Positions 26,273-38,717 of a DNA stretch of 64,000 nucleotides are shown in pieces. A program made the position numbers and the translations under genes. The notes under the pieces are model-generated. The model saw only the letters and a list, made by a program, of their open reading frames with translations, searched no databases and had not been told where the DNA came from. Each line of letters starts with the position of its first letter. Within the stretch, counting starts at the first letter, position 1. Origin of the DNA: Cucumis sativus (taxonomy: Eukaryota; Streptophyta; Magnoliopsida; Cucurbitales; Cucurbitaceae); contig NC_026661.2 in the NCBI RefSeq assembly GCF_000004075.3, forward strand, positions 2,108,001 through 2,172,000, in the 5' to 3' direction.

Positions 26273-26489
26273 CACTAGAAGAAAAACTAGCTTCTATGAT
26301 AGTTCAATGCAACCCAAATTAAAGAGAGGGAAGAAAAAACTGTCGTAGAATGTCAAAACACGCGTTTTTGGCAGAAAAAAACGCTGTTTTCGGGTTCTAC
26401 CTTTTTGTGACAGTTATTTGATGTCATTAAAGTAATTGATTTATTTAAATTTATTAAAATATAACTTAATTTTATATTCCAAAAAAGAC

Positions 26490-26687
26490 AAAACTCACAC
26501 GCCCTTCTCCAAATCGTCTTCCTCTTCGACCCTCACTCCGCCGACCAGACCATCAGACGAACAACCACCGTCGATCTCTGAAAATGTCGTTGACCGTCTC
26601 CCAATGTTGTCTGTCACTGCCAATCGTCGCCCACTATCCATCTTTGGAACCAAACGCCCACCGTCGACGTTGGAGACATTTACTAAG
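26490..26687 (+). other. C-rich leader exon-like segment inside CACTA A
   Basis: A GC-richer block following the left subterminal repeats, ending in ACTAAG followed by a GTTAGG donor. It could supply a promoter/first exon for the helicase fragment 400 bases downstream. Short ORFs here (for example 26584-26802) are low complexity and not convincing. Confidence 0.4.
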
Positions 26688-27090
26688 GTTAGGTTTTGTT
26701 ACTGTCTCTGATTCTTCTTCTTCTTCCTTTCCATTTCTTTCTTTTTGTTTTTTTTGTCTCTGTATTAAAACTTATTTGTTGAGGAACACTAGTTTTGATT
26801 GAATTTTTTTAGGGTAGATTTTGTTTTACCAAAGAGATGAACACCAGTCCATATTAAGCCATGGAATTCTTTGATTGTAAAATCTTCACCAAAATTTTCA
26901 TAATTATTTTTTATGGTGTCATTCCAATTGTTTGTTAGTGTCGATTTCTTTGCAATCTTCAGAATTCTTTTCTTTGTTTTCAAGAATTTGTGTAGGTTGG
27001 TAGAGATTTGCACTTGTGAAACAACACAAGATTTTGTTATAGTTTAAATCTATAAAAATTAGAGAATCTAAGAAGTGTGATTAACGATAA

Positions 27091-29279
27091 CAATCTGAGG
27101 AGCTTGAGAGGGTAATTGCATCCAATGTGTGTGGATCATTATTTAACAAATATGAGGAGCTTTTGATGAGAAGAAATAATTGCATTGCAGTTATGAAATC
27201 TGTTCAACAATCCATGAATTTGCTTGGTCTTCCACAAACTACAAATAAAAGAACCATTGTGAATTTCTGTTTTCAGAATGCTTCATTGTTCTTTTGCACG
27301 GTTTCGGGTACGTTTAAGTTGTATTTGAAGTCATTAGAGCCATTGAAGGCTTTGGTGATTGATGAAACAGCACAGTTGAAAGAGTGTGAGTGTGTTATTC
27401 CAATGCAACTGGCTGACATAAAGCATGCAATCCTCATAGGTGATGAGTGTCAATTGCCAGCATTGGTTCAGAGCAATGTAAGAAAGTTTCTCCCTTTATT
27501 TAATCACATTTGTTTTAACATATATTGACACTTCGATACACACTTGTTAAACATGATAAATACCTTTTGAACACTCACGTACACATATGGATAACCTAAA
27601 CATTTCATAGACTTAAAATTCCCATACCCTATTTGAGAGGCTAAGCTCATTGGGGCATCCAAAACATCTTCTCAATGTGCAATACAGAATGCATCCATCC
27701 ATAAGCCTTTTCCCAAACTCAAAATTCTACTCAAGTCAGATCTCAGATGGTCCTAATGTCAAAGCTAAAGCCTATGAAAAGACGTTTCTTCCGCGACCGA
27801 TGTTCGGTTCGTATTCTTTCATAAACATAAATGGTGCACGAGAAGAAAAGGATGAAATTGGACACAGTTTGAAAAACATGGTAGAGGTTGATGTTATGCT
27901 CAAAATTGTTCATTCTTTGTCTCAAGGTATAATATTTTCTCTATTTGATCTTTGTTTTCGGCTTGGTTACTTCTGTGTCAGATGAAATTTTCTCAAATTG
28001 TTATATACATTATTATTTTGCTATTTTTATGTAAATCTCTTTCGTTTTCTTAGGAGCATGAAAGCATTTCAACTTGGTTAGTGTGTCTTTCACATGTATG
28101 TACCATACATATCGAATAGTTTAGTTTGCCTACTGCGTTTGACCCTAAGATACTAAAGCCTAAATGTATAAGACCCTTGTTGGTAGAAAAGATTTTATCT
28201 CACAGTAGTTGTAGGAAATCAAAATAGCACTAAAATATGTTAGACATATATTTAATGCTTATTTCGTACTAAATAGACCGTAGATAAAATAGCAAAACTA
28301 GAGAGTGAAATACATGGTGTGTCAAAGTAAAATTTGAAATATATTGTTAAATTGCAGAACTCATAGACTATAATTTTTCATTTGTAAAACAGTATGTCTT
28401 CTAAAAACATTCATGTCCATGTTGTGCCCATGGCGTGTCATCTTGTTTCATGTCGAATCTTTAATACATATATATTTTTTAATATAATATATGTTTGTAG
28501 CATGTGTTGACTCAAAAGGAAAGATGAGCATTGGTGTAGTGTCCCCATATTCAGCTCAAGTCGTTACCATTCAACACAAAATTGGGAAGAAGTACAATTG
28601 TAATGGATTTAATGTGAAGGTGAGTTCAGTTGATGGCTTTCAGGGAGGGGAGGAAGATATCATTATTATTTCCACTGTTTGGTGTAATACAGGATCGTCC
28701 ATCGGGTTTTTGTCGAGTAATCAAAGAACAAATGTCGCACTTACAAGAGCTAGGTAGCTGCTTTCTAGTTTCTCTATGCTTACTCTCTTTTTGTTCCTTT
28801 ACTTCAACATGTATAATTCAAATTAAATTAAACGCAGGGTGACTTTCAAGTTGTTTATTTGGAGTGAAAGGAGCTTTTAGCTCATTAACTAAATGAAAAC
28901 AATTTTCAAAATTAATCATCATATGATGTTTTTTTTATTTATGATTTTTTCCTTCCGATTGACCATTATAATGTATTTGAAAACTAGTCCTTTTCTTTGA
29001 CTTAAGAGTAGGTACTGTTTGTAGATATTGGGAAACTTCAAAACACTGTCAAAGAGTAACTCGGTTTGGGAAGAGTTGGTTATGGATGCCAAGAATCGTG
29101 GCTGTTTCTTCAATGCTAATGCCAATGCCATAACCAAAGACATCCAACAGATAGTTCCACTACTGGATTATTTCAACTCCAATGATGAAGGAAGAAGCTT
29201 GGAGATAATGGAGGGAAAGAACGTAGAAGATCATGAATCCAAGGCCAAGAGGCTGCTGCAGTTGTTGTGGCAAGATTAA
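27091..29279 (+). pseudogene. Captured fragment of SEN1/UPF1-type (MAGATAMA 3-like) superfamily 1 helicase
   Basis: C-terminal half of a plant SEN1-like RNA/DNA helicase, in four exon blocks: 27091-27477, about 27620-27926, 28501-28753 and 29012-29279. Block 1 carries motif II (VIDETAQLKECE) and GDECQLPA. Block 2 carries LFERLSSLGHPKHLL and QYRMHPS. Block 3 has [23 protein letters not shown] and the motif VI-like NVALTRAR. Block 4 has ILGNFKTLSKSNSVWEELV and ends at TAA 29277-29279. The N-terminal half with the Walker A motif is absent, so it cannot be an active ATPase. Damage includes a stop near the start of block 2 (27614-27616) and a TAG (29022-29024) where the family has Trp (HCLW). The intervening introns keep plausible GT/AG borders. 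It lies wholly inside CACTA A and was most likely transduplicated from a host gene elsewhere. Confidence 0.82.
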
Positions 29280-31620
29280 CTTCATAAAAAATGGAGATGG
29301 AGGTATTCTTAAATGCTTATAACCCTAAAAATGACTTCAACACTTCTATTTATGAATTTCATGAAGCCACTGGGCTGATTTTAAATTGCTAGGATGATCA
29401 ACCTGTTGAGGAAGGTAACATTAATCTTGTTTTGTTTACATTTGAACTACTCAAATTTCTATCACATAAAAATTATCATTCATGAACATAATAAAGTGGA
29501 TCTTAAAGATGTAGAAAATGACTTTTGTTTAGTGTTTAATTGAACGGAAAATTTTGGGTAAAGTTCTTTCTTGTAATATTTTTTTTACTTTGGTTTTAAT
29601 TTTTTTTCTGTGAAGAATGCTCCTCCTTCCTTGTTCTCAATTTTTATCTACAACATATTTTTGTTTTTCTTAGTATTTGAACATTTTTGTATTCGTAGCA
29701 ACCTAACTTTGTTGTTTCTCTTAGTTTGGTTGTGATTTGAGTATTTTATATTTGGGGTTCAGGAAGGGCAGTATTTGTTGAAGGAATTCCCCGTGAACTG
29801 GTTTCTTGTAAGAAGTATTGTAAAGTTTTAGAAGTATTGTAAAGTTTTGAAGGTTGGGTTGTGGTAATGGAAGCACCGTTATTCCAATCTTGTTGTAACC
29901 TCCAATGTATTCTATTTTCCCTCTACTTTACTTCTTAGTCATGTTCCTCAATTTTGTTTGTTTTTTTTTTTTTTAGAAATTTAGTTGATAAATACTGTTT
30001 GTGTTTGCTTTGTGCTTGCTTATATGAGATATTATTAAAAAAATCTTATCGTTGAAATTAATTCGAAAGTAGAGAAAAATCAGTGTCAACTGGAGGAGTC
30101 TTTTAGAACAGAAGAATAAAAAGGCAAATGTTATTGAATGGGCTCTTAAAGCTTCCACATTTTCTATCTTGCTCTTTACATTTTACTGTTTAGGTTAGCT
30201 TTCATATTCTATAAAAAAAAAAAAATAGAAATAATATGAACGTATTCAACCAAAGTTTCATTATTTCTATTGTTTGTAGTTGTATAGTAATATGTGGTTG
30301 TGACATTGCTTTCTTTTTTTTCCTGTTTCTTTTGTATTACTCTATTTTACAGCAAGCTAATTTTAAAGGTGTGAAGTGTATTTTGATGTATTTTGATTTT
30401 GGGGAAGAATTCAGATGACAAAAGCATCAAGAAGTCGATCGTCGGTCTGAAAAGTTAGTGATAAACATCTAGGTTGATTGTTACAATATAAATCTCTTAT
30501 TTGTTAATGTCTTTTCCTTATCTTATCCATCCTCTTTCAACATATCTTGCTAATTTCATAAGCTAACATTGGTTGCGATAGACTATAATGCTAGTGATTC
30601 TGATTCAGATGAATTGACTCGTGATTCTTAACCACACCAGTGTTGTTGATTTCTCTATGTCATGTCAAAACAACCACTTGTATCTCCTCCACGACATGTC
30701 GTTTTAGAAATTTAATTAACTTGTAATTCTTTGAATTTATGTGTGGCATCAATTATTCTTTCTTGTACATGTGAGAGTAAAGCATGCATAGTTTATTGTT
30801 TGTAGTCATTCCTTCTGTCATCAATATTTTTGCTTATGCTGATTTTTTTTTTTTTTTTTGCAGTAATTTATGTGTTCTTTGGGTTTTATGATTTAATTGT
30901 TATGTTGTTTTCCTGAATTTATAGGTTGGATATGCTTCAGCTAAGTTAAAGTTAGATGGTCGTATCAGGTACGATTTTCTCAAATAATCCCCAGATTTTT
31001 GTTTTTCGCTCATTAACTTGTCTAGTTTGTTACTGAATTCTACCTTCCAATTCTACCAATAATATTCAACAAGGTATTTATTTGGATTAAACTTGCTCTG
31101 AGATAAAATTTCTATGGCTGGGCTGGGATGCAGGGGAAGGAATTCATTAGGTTGTTATTAGCAAATACCACTATTTGTTGGGCTGTGATGCATATTGTTG
31201 CTTAAAAACTCTTTCTTAACGCAACAAATTTTATCAATGCTTTTAACTCATTCCTCCATTTGTTCATGGAATTATGTAATGATGATTTGATGTAAATCCT
31301 TACTAATTAAGAATCTTGGCTACAATCTTCTTCGCTTGACATTCAGCTAAGTTAAAGTTAATTGTGAAATCTTCATTTCTTTCATTTAGAGTTCTCTTGG
31401 CCTATCGTTAGTTTAGTTGATATGTTTGTTTGCTACCATTCATTATTGTAGTTTTTCACCATTCTTCACTTATGGATTATTTGGTATGAAGTTTTATGAG
31501 ATAATCCTTTGTGGAATGACTAGGTGATTGTTAGGACAGTTCTTATGCAATTTTTGTATGCATAAGCAACCTTCTTCTCCCCTTCCCCATGATTCTTTTC
31601 AATTCTGAAAACGTAGGTAG
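29280..31620. other. CACTA A interior, 3' of the helicase fragment
   Basis: AT-rich sequence with no recognised gene. Two small exon-like blocks may be further captured pieces. One is about 30584-30632, reading DYNASDSDSDELTRDS then stop. The other is about 30926-30968, reading VGYASAKLKLDGRI, bounded by a TATAG acceptor and a GTACG donor. I cannot assign either to a family. Confidence 0.35.
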
Positions 31621-31621
31621 C

Positions 31622-31785
31622 TTCTATGTTTTCTTTCCTCTTCCCATGATTACTCTTTTATGTTTTCTTTCATCATCGTCCCATGTTTACTCTTCTATGT
31701 TTTCTTTCCACTTTCCATGTATACTCTTGTGTTTTACTCTTCTATGTTTTCTTTCCTCTTTCCATGTATACTCTTGTGTCTTCTC
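31622..31785 (+). repeat. Minisatellite in CACTA A
   Basis: About four imperfect copies of a 40-50-base pyrimidine-rich unit containing TTCTATGTTTTCTTTCC and CCATGTATACTCTTGTG. The overlapping ORFs here are products of the repeat. Confidence 0.65.
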
Positions 31786-32815
31786 GTAACTATATTTCTA
31801 TATCTATACCTTTTGTTCTTCTTTTATCACAACTTTTTGGTGCACTTTTCACCTTCCTTGAAAACACATTTGAATCCTAAGTCATATTTTAAAAAAAATA
31901 TGAAGCGAGTTGTACTCTCTTGTCCTATGATGGATGCTTATATTCATGTTGTCTTTGTAGGTTCAACTGGAGTCGACAACTTCATGAGTTTACTTTCAAA
32001 GAACATTTTCAGAGACGAATGTTCTCGGTTGGTCGTTTATGTTTTAGCAGAAAATCTTGTTATATGTATTCTGATGCTATTTAAAATATTTTTTGATTAA
32101 GGGCTAGAATTCCGTACTTGTAAATTGTTGGAAGTTGATTGGAAATGTATGAATATTATAAATTGTATTATAGCGTATATATATTAAAGTGTCGGCTATT
32201 TTTTACTATATGGGTGTCAATATTATAAATTCAAAATTGTCATTGTCGGCTACATTATTGTCATTCAAATGGTTCGTGTAATGGCGGAGTGGCAAAGAGA
32301 ATAGAAAAAAATTGTAGTAATCGAGTAATTTGCAACAGGAAAAACATGTCGTAATATATGAATTTGTGACAGTTATTAATTGTTGTGAATACCAAAACAA
32401 TGACAGTTTTTTTTTACAAAATCAATTGTCACGATTGCCCTATCTTTGACAGAAAAAAAATGTCGTCAATAGCAAAATAATGACATTTCTTTAAAAAAAA
32501 CTGTCGCGATTGACATATCTGTGACATTTAAAACATATCACAATAAACGAATTCGCGACATTTATTTAACTGTCGTTAATACATAAATGATGTAGTTATT
32601 CATTGTCATAAAATAAAATATGACAGTTATTTGATGTCGTAGAATTCTAACTAACGACATTTATTTTATGTCATGAAATAAGTTATTGCGACAGTTTTTG
32701 AAAACTGTCATGGAAGGACTTTTCATGACTCCCGCTTCTATAACTGAAAATAACTGTCATGGATTTTGTTCGCAACAGTAAATAACTGTCGTCGTAGACC
32801 ATTTTTCTACTAGTG

Positions 32816-33041
32816 ACCCAAGCTAGAATATAATCAAATTGAAATGTAAAAACAATCACAAAATGATATTGCTTATTGAATTAATTAATTGTTTTTTCTA
32901 ACTTTTTTAGTTTTGTTACTGGTGAAACATAGGCTTTGAAAGATGCATGGATCAATGACGCATGTGCATCTGTCCGTCCAAGTGCGGTGGTTACTCTAAG
33001 GAGAATATTTAAAGTAAGAGAAGGAGAATTTAAAGCCCCTT
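32816..33041 (+). other. Remnant of the array unit between CACTA A and CACTA B, with start of relic D4
   Basis: A 226-base island of original unit DNA (3' flank plus the exon 2-like start of D4 at 32933, reading ALKDAWINDACAS) trapped between two transposons. It begins with the ACC target duplicate of A and ends with CTT, the target triplet of B. Confidence 0.8.
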
Positions 33042-33329
33042 CACTACGAGAAAAATGACAATTTCTATACAATCCAAATTAAAAGAAGAAAAAAAAAAAC
33101 TGTCACAAATTGTCAAAATGCGCATTTTTGGCGTGAAAAGACGAAAATTTTCGGATTGACCAAATTTATGACAGTTTTTTAATGTCATAAATCTATGACA
33201 TTTTTTAACTATCATTAAATATTAATAATAAAATAATATTTATTTGTTTCAAGTTAAAAGAAAGGAAATAAAGAAAATAAAGGAAAGAAAGAAAAGAAAG
33301 GAAAGCCTCTAAATTTCAAAAACGCTCTC

Positions 33330-33547
33330 CCCCTCTCTTTGCGAAAATCACAGCTGCACTTCCCTCACTGCAATCTTTCTCAATCTCTCCACTGCCTACG
33401 TCGGTGGCTTCTGCGACTGAGCGCTGACCATCCAAACGCACCGCTACCACCTATCGCCGGCGTCTTCTCCCTCACTCTCAGGTTTTCTTTTCCCGTCACG
33501 CGTCCGTGGCTCCATTTCGACTTCATCCTATTTTTACATTAGATTCA
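33330..33547 (+). other. C-rich leader exon-like segment inside CACTA B
   Basis: A GC-richer 5' UTR-like block after the left subterminal repeats, ending in AGATTCAG followed by GTTTTGG. It holds the same relative position as the leaders in A and C but an unrelated sequence. The 67-aa ORF here (33339-33542) has no recognisable domain. Confidence 0.35.
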
Positions 33548-34323
33548 GGTTTTGGAGGAGTTTATCGTGTTGTCCAGCAAATGTTAATTACATTTTGGGG
33601 AATTTCCAGTAAGTATCGAAATTTTTTTTCTGTCCTTTCGAAATTCACTGCAAATTGCTGAAAATTGGGTTTTAATATTTGAAATTTCATTATGCCTAGG
33701 TTTGAATTGTGTTAAATTAAAGGTTTTAGAGAAGTTTTGAATAAAAAATAGGTTGGGCAAATTTTTTAATGTTTGATGGGAATTCTCATTACCCAAATCC
33801 CAAATTGCAAAATGGATGAAATTTTGATTTCCAATTCCACTTTGTCTTTGGTTGTTTATGTGAATGCAATTTACTCTCCAATCGCTTCAGAACTCATCTC
33901 CTATATGTTGGATTCCATGCGAATGAGTCAATGTGATATGTTGATGGTTCTTTTTATGAAAAACATCCCTCATAGTTTTGATTTGATTTTATAGGAGATA
34001 TGTGTTTGTTTTGTCTATCATCATATTCATCATATTCAATATTGTTGTTTACGATCATTTTTCTAATGTGAATCACATTTTTTCTTTATGGTTGACTATG
34101 TGATGAAGCATTTTGGTAGCTTACAATATGTTTGATTACAATGTGTTTGATGAAATGTCTCAATGAAGCATTTGATTGATTTTTAATTGATTTTTGTTCA
34201 TTTGAATTAGGAAAATTCTAAGAAACGTTTTATTTTGTTGAGAATACAAAGGGAAAAAGGAGATTGTGTTTGCTTTTGTTCTCTAAAAGTTGATCAACTT
34301 CTTCATCCATATGTATTTTGCAG

Positions 34324-34401
34324 GTCAGACGACCTACGGGGATTATTTGTGCAGTTTGGTCCTCTTAAGGACACTTACTTGCCACAAGATTATTATTTTG
34401 G
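34324..34401 (+). pseudogene. Captured RRM exon of an SC35-like (SCL) SR splicing factor
   Basis: One exon-like block between a TTGCAG acceptor and a GTAGGG donor reads SDDLRGLFVQFGPLKD and then TYLPQDYYFG. This matches the RRM core of plant SCL30/SCL33 proteins, where DDLR..F..(F/Y)GPLKD.YLP.DYY is typical. No other RRM exon or RS domain was seen nearby. It is an orphan exon in CACTA B. The length is short, so the call rests on the motif pattern. Confidence 0.7.
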
Positions 34402-34458
34402 GTAGGGTACTTTGGAAGATTGTTATATTGATTTTGTATGCATTTGGTGTGTATATGC

Positions 34459-36721
34459 GGTAGCCACCTATTTTTATCCTATACATTATATCTTTTTTAA
34501 AATACTAATATTAGTAATAATGACTAAATTATTTATTTATCTATTTACTTTAAAAAAAGCTAAAAAAAATAATAACATAATATTTTATAATATTTCATTT
34601 TTATGAAACAAAAATAAATCAATTTATTTTTAAAAAATATTTTAATATCATATTTGTACTATTTTAGGAAAAAAGAAATGAATTTGTTCTAAATAAAATC
34701 TTCTAATATCAATTTTGACTTACTTAAATCATTTTAGGAAAAAAGAAAATCAATTTTAAATAAAAGTATTTTAATATTCATTAATTTATTTTTCACAAAA
34801 TCTCAAAATATCTCATTTAATTTATTTTAGGAAAATGAAAATTTGTACGGTCTATTAATAGGGACCATTGTCATTTCAAAGAAATGAGAAAGAGTTTTTT
34901 TAAACAAATAATTCTTTGGATGAAAATTTTCTTACAAAAAGTCTTTAAGAAAATTTTGTTAGAGAATCTCTGCGAATTGGAAAAAAAAAAAATTCTGCAA
35001 ACGTAAGTATTTTATTATTTATTTATTTGTTTATTCTTACTTTCTTTTACTTTGGTTGTTATTATTTTTATTTTCTTAAAAAAAAAAACCTTAGTCTTTT
35101 CTTCTCCCTAAAAAATAGAGAAAAAGAACATAAGACTTTTTTTTTTAATCTTTACTTTATTCTCTTTAAAAACACACACATATATAAAGAAAATTTCATT
35201 TACTTATTATTATTAATATAATTTTATTTGTTATTAACTTTTTTTTATTACTGTTTTTCTTAACTTTATTTATTTTAACTTCTGTTTTTCTTCTTTTTAA
35301 CTTTATTATTATAACTATGGCTTTCTATGTATTTAAAACTTATTATTATTGATTTATTTATATAATTACTATTTATTTATATAATTACTATTTATTTATA
35401 TAATTACTATTTATTTAATTATTTATTTGTTATAATAATAATTATTATTATTATTTGGCCTTGCGGCCACACTTCTTGTTTTTTTAAAAAAATGTTTTTC
35501 TTTCTCTTCTAATTCCTTTTATTTCTTTTGTTTCCTTATTTCTTCTTTCCTTTTTCCTTATTTATTTATTTCTTTCTTCTTTATTTTTATTTATTTATCT
35601 ATTCATTTTCGTTATCTGCATTTTCTATTTTCTTTTTATTTATTTTAAATTATTTTTATTGCATGCATAATAATTATTGTTATGTAGTTTTAAACTTATC
35701 AATATTTTTTTCACTTTGCAATGTTACCATGATATTTTATAACAATTATTTTTCTTCTTCTTATATCGTATTTATCTTTACATTTTATCATTCTAAAAAA
35801 ATCCGACAATGGAATTAGAAATATCTGGGAGTCCGTTATTTCTAAATTTTTGAGGTGAGGGAATCTGTTCTTTGGGAGTCCAAGATCGATTCCCAATATT
35901 TTTTTAAAAAAATAAAATCTTATCTTACTTGCTTAATCTGTCGTGTGATATATTTGATTCCATTGTGCATTTCCTATTGACCTAATTTTGAAATCTTTCT
36001 TAAATTTCCCTTTTTAACCGTTTAGAAATTTTTACTTTAAAACTATTCCTTTTAATTTTTTAAAAAAATGTTCAAAATATAAATCTATATTTCATATGTT
36101 TTCCTTAATCAACTTTTTTAATAACTCACTTCTATTTCGCTAAAATTATTCCTATGATGGAATCTATAAAATTTAGGAGTCCGATTTCCTAGAATTCTTA
36201 AGGTGAGAGATCACATCTTTGGAAGTCCGAAATTTGATCCCAAGAAAAAATGAATTTAATCAATGTTTTAAAAAAAAATCAAAGACTAGCCTATGATAAA
36301 TTTTGAGAAATTGTAATAATTTCTCATTTTCTTAAGGTGAGAAACTTTCTTTCAATATATAGTCTAATTAATGGAATATAATTCCACTTATTTTATGAGA
36401 TCATTGCTTCAAATATTGAAGTAATGAGGGATGAAATAAAACATTAGTTTTAAAATAAATTTAAAAATATTTTCAATTGAAGATTTTAAATTTGGCCACC
36501 GTTTTTCTAAATGGGTGTTGTGGGGTGCTAATACCTTCTCCACACACAAATTACACCCGAACTCAAATTCTATTTTTCGTAGACCATTTTTTCAAAATTG
36601 TTTATTTTATTTGGTGTCCAATCACACCGTAAAAAATATTGGTGGCGACTCCTATTTTATTTTAAAACTAGCTCTTTTGAGGACGTCGGCCGCTCCGCGT
36701 CGTCTCGGGCACGTGGCGACA
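34459..36721 (+). mobile_element. Solo-LTR-like element 2, nested in CACTA B; possibly Ty3/gypsy Tat/Ogre-like
   Basis: A 2263-bp block flanked by TATGC on both sides (34454-34458 and 36722-36726), a 5-bp target duplication. It starts with TAGCCACCTATTTTTAT-like sequence and ends CGTCTCGGGCACGTGGCGACA, the reverse orientation of element 1 at 4005-6171. It is noncoding and AT-rich, with short tandem repeats of a TATAATTACTATTTATT-type unit at about 35345-35430. It carries a GGTGGCGACTCC motif near its 3' end, seen in Tat/Ogre-type LTR junctions. The family assignment is tentative. It is younger than CACTA B, since it lies inside it. Confidence 0.7.
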
Positions 36722-38717
36722 TATGCATGTCTGAATTTTTTTTTTTTTCTGGATGTTAACTCATTTAGTCCTTTAGTTTTGGACGTATCCGATCTACTTT
36801 ACATATTTGTAAATATGTTTTTATTGATGGTTGGTCCTATAGTGATTGCTTAATGGTTTGGAAATGGTCCTATGTTTTCAATTATTTGGTTTTCCAATAA
36901 TAACATACAATCTGTTTATGGACTTTGGTTGTTTTTATTGAAAGTGATAATGTTTGAAGACACCCAATGAAGTAATAAGAGTATCTTGTGGAATACAAGA
37001 AGCATGAATTTTTTTTTGTGTGTTGATGACATTCAAGTTCTGATGACTTAATGTTTACGTGTAGATTTGGTCGAAGTTGGGTTACAGTACATTGAGAAGT
37101 TCAAGTCTTGAAGAATTTCATCTCAGTTTTTTCTTAGCCACTCAGAAGGTTAGCATGGTGATGTTAATATTCTCTTGTTAGAGCTCTCTGTCGATGTTTC
37201 TGCCACTCCCAATCGATAGATTAATGATCAATGATATCACTGGTTTAAGTGACATTTTGGAAAAATATGCTAAGTTCTTTTTTTTTTTTTAATTTTTTAT
37301 TAAGATTCTCTGTAAATATTAAATATTAGAGGTGGGTGTGGAAATGGATGGAGAGCTTGGAAAATGAAATCTGTCTTCTTTTTTTTTTTTTTCTAGAGGG
37401 GGGATTTTCAAGATGAGCGTATATCAAAAGACGAATGAGATATTTAAAAAAAGAGTAAAAGATAAAAAATAAAAAAAAAGGAGATGAGTATCTTTTCTTT
37501 TTTTGTTTGTATAGGGTTTTAGCAAATTCACATATTTTAATCGTTAGCTGTATTTTGTGGAGTTGTAAACTCTTTAGGATTGTATCAAGGAAAGAAAAAG
37601 ATAAACGATATATTATTATTTATGAATGTATTGAAATGCTAATGATGTTGTGTGATTGTGTTTGTCCCGATATAGGATATTTGAGTCACACAACAAGCCT
37701 TGAATTATGTTATTTAATACTTCTTCTGTGCTCATCACTAATTTTTAAGATTATATGACAACAAGTTTTCTTTATTATTTTCGTAAAAATATCATTACCT
37801 ATTCATTGATTTCTGAATTTTTTATGGTTAATTTGCATTATTTAGTAGATTTTATGGCAAGGAATTGGAAATGGTTTTCTTTTGAAATAACACTTGATTT
37901 GTTCCTTGAATGTTGTTGAGCTATTTCCTTGAGTGACCTCGTTTTTTCTCATTATTGGTGTTTTTGAGTGAGTGGGTAAATTACAAATATATAGACTTAG
38001 TGGGGTGGAGTAGAGAAAGGGGAGAGTGAATTTGTCTTTTATTTATATTATTTTAATGTAGATACGGTTCATTAATGTTAACTTGTTTGTAGTTTGTTAC
38101 TCCTTTGAACTAATCGATTTCATTGGTTCAAGGAAGTAGATTTTTAAATTGAAAATTGTGGGTTCCAATCTACATAAGTAATTTCCATGTTTGCACAGTA
38201 AGTTTACATTACAAACATGTTTGCACAGTAGGATAATTATTGGTGTTCATTGGAATTATAAGTTATGCTATTATTCAGGATCTAGTTGCAAATTCTTATT
38301 TTTTTAGGATCTAGTTGTGGGTAATGATGTGCTTAATCTTCATGAGATTTTGTTTATTGCATGTTCCTAACTTCATGTTATGTTACTCTCTGTCCAAAAT
38401 TCTATCTACTTTGTTGATGTTAGTTCTTTTCTCCATATTTGCAGTGGGGAATCTATGTTACTGGTTTGTGAGAAGAGATTGTTGCTTCTTTTGAGAAAGT
38501 TAATTTCAAAAGAATACAGTCTTTTGCTTCCTCCTTAAAGAGCTCATTGGAATTTTCTTTTGTTTCAAAATTTATTTTATATTTCTCAACCCTTGGGTTA
38601 ATAATTCTAAAATTCTGATTGAGACTGAAGAGTTGAATAGGGAGCTCAATGGAATTTAACCCCTTTGATGCTATTATTTGCTTTATATATGTGTTTTTCT
38701 GAATGGAACACATTGGG
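36722..38717. other. CACTA B interior before the remorin fragment
   Basis: AT-rich noncoding sequence with several poly-T runs. It may include intron or 5' sequence of the captured remorin gene, but I recognise no coding block. Confidence 0.35.

Larger units (their letters stand above)
26273..32815 (+). mobile_element. CACTA-type DNA transposon A with captured helicase gene (Pack-CACTA)
   Basis: A 6543-bp element. The left end CACTAGAAGAAAAAC and the right end TTTTTCTACTAGTG form an imperfect inverted repeat, flanked by ACC on both sides (26270-26272, 32816-32818), the 3-bp duplication expected of CACTA elements. The flanking unit sequence continues cleanly across the insertion (CATACC then CAAGCTAG). 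Subterminal repeats of the TGACAGTT/GTCGTCAAT type lie at 26335-26430 and 32295-32800. No TNP1, TNP2 or other transposase was recognised, so it depends on an autonomous relative. The cargo is a C-rich leader and a SEN1-like helicase fragment. Confidence 0.85.

Noticed and set aside
26584-26802. Ser/Pro-rich ORFs in the leader of CACTA A
   Set aside because: Low-complexity translation of a C-rich leader, with two overlapping frames open and no domain in either.
31900-32100. A shared open frame of about 60 codons (GSTGVDNFM...LLSK...RDE) in CACTA A and CACTA B (31903-32100 and 40845-41057), possible element-encoded peptide
   Set aside because: Differences between A and B fall on all codon positions, with most changing the amino acid, and element C does not keep the frame. 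This fits noncoding 3' module DNA rather than a selected protein.
36515-36853. 112-aa ORF spanning the end of solo-LTR-like element 2
   Set aside because: It crosses an insertion junction and has no recognisable domain.
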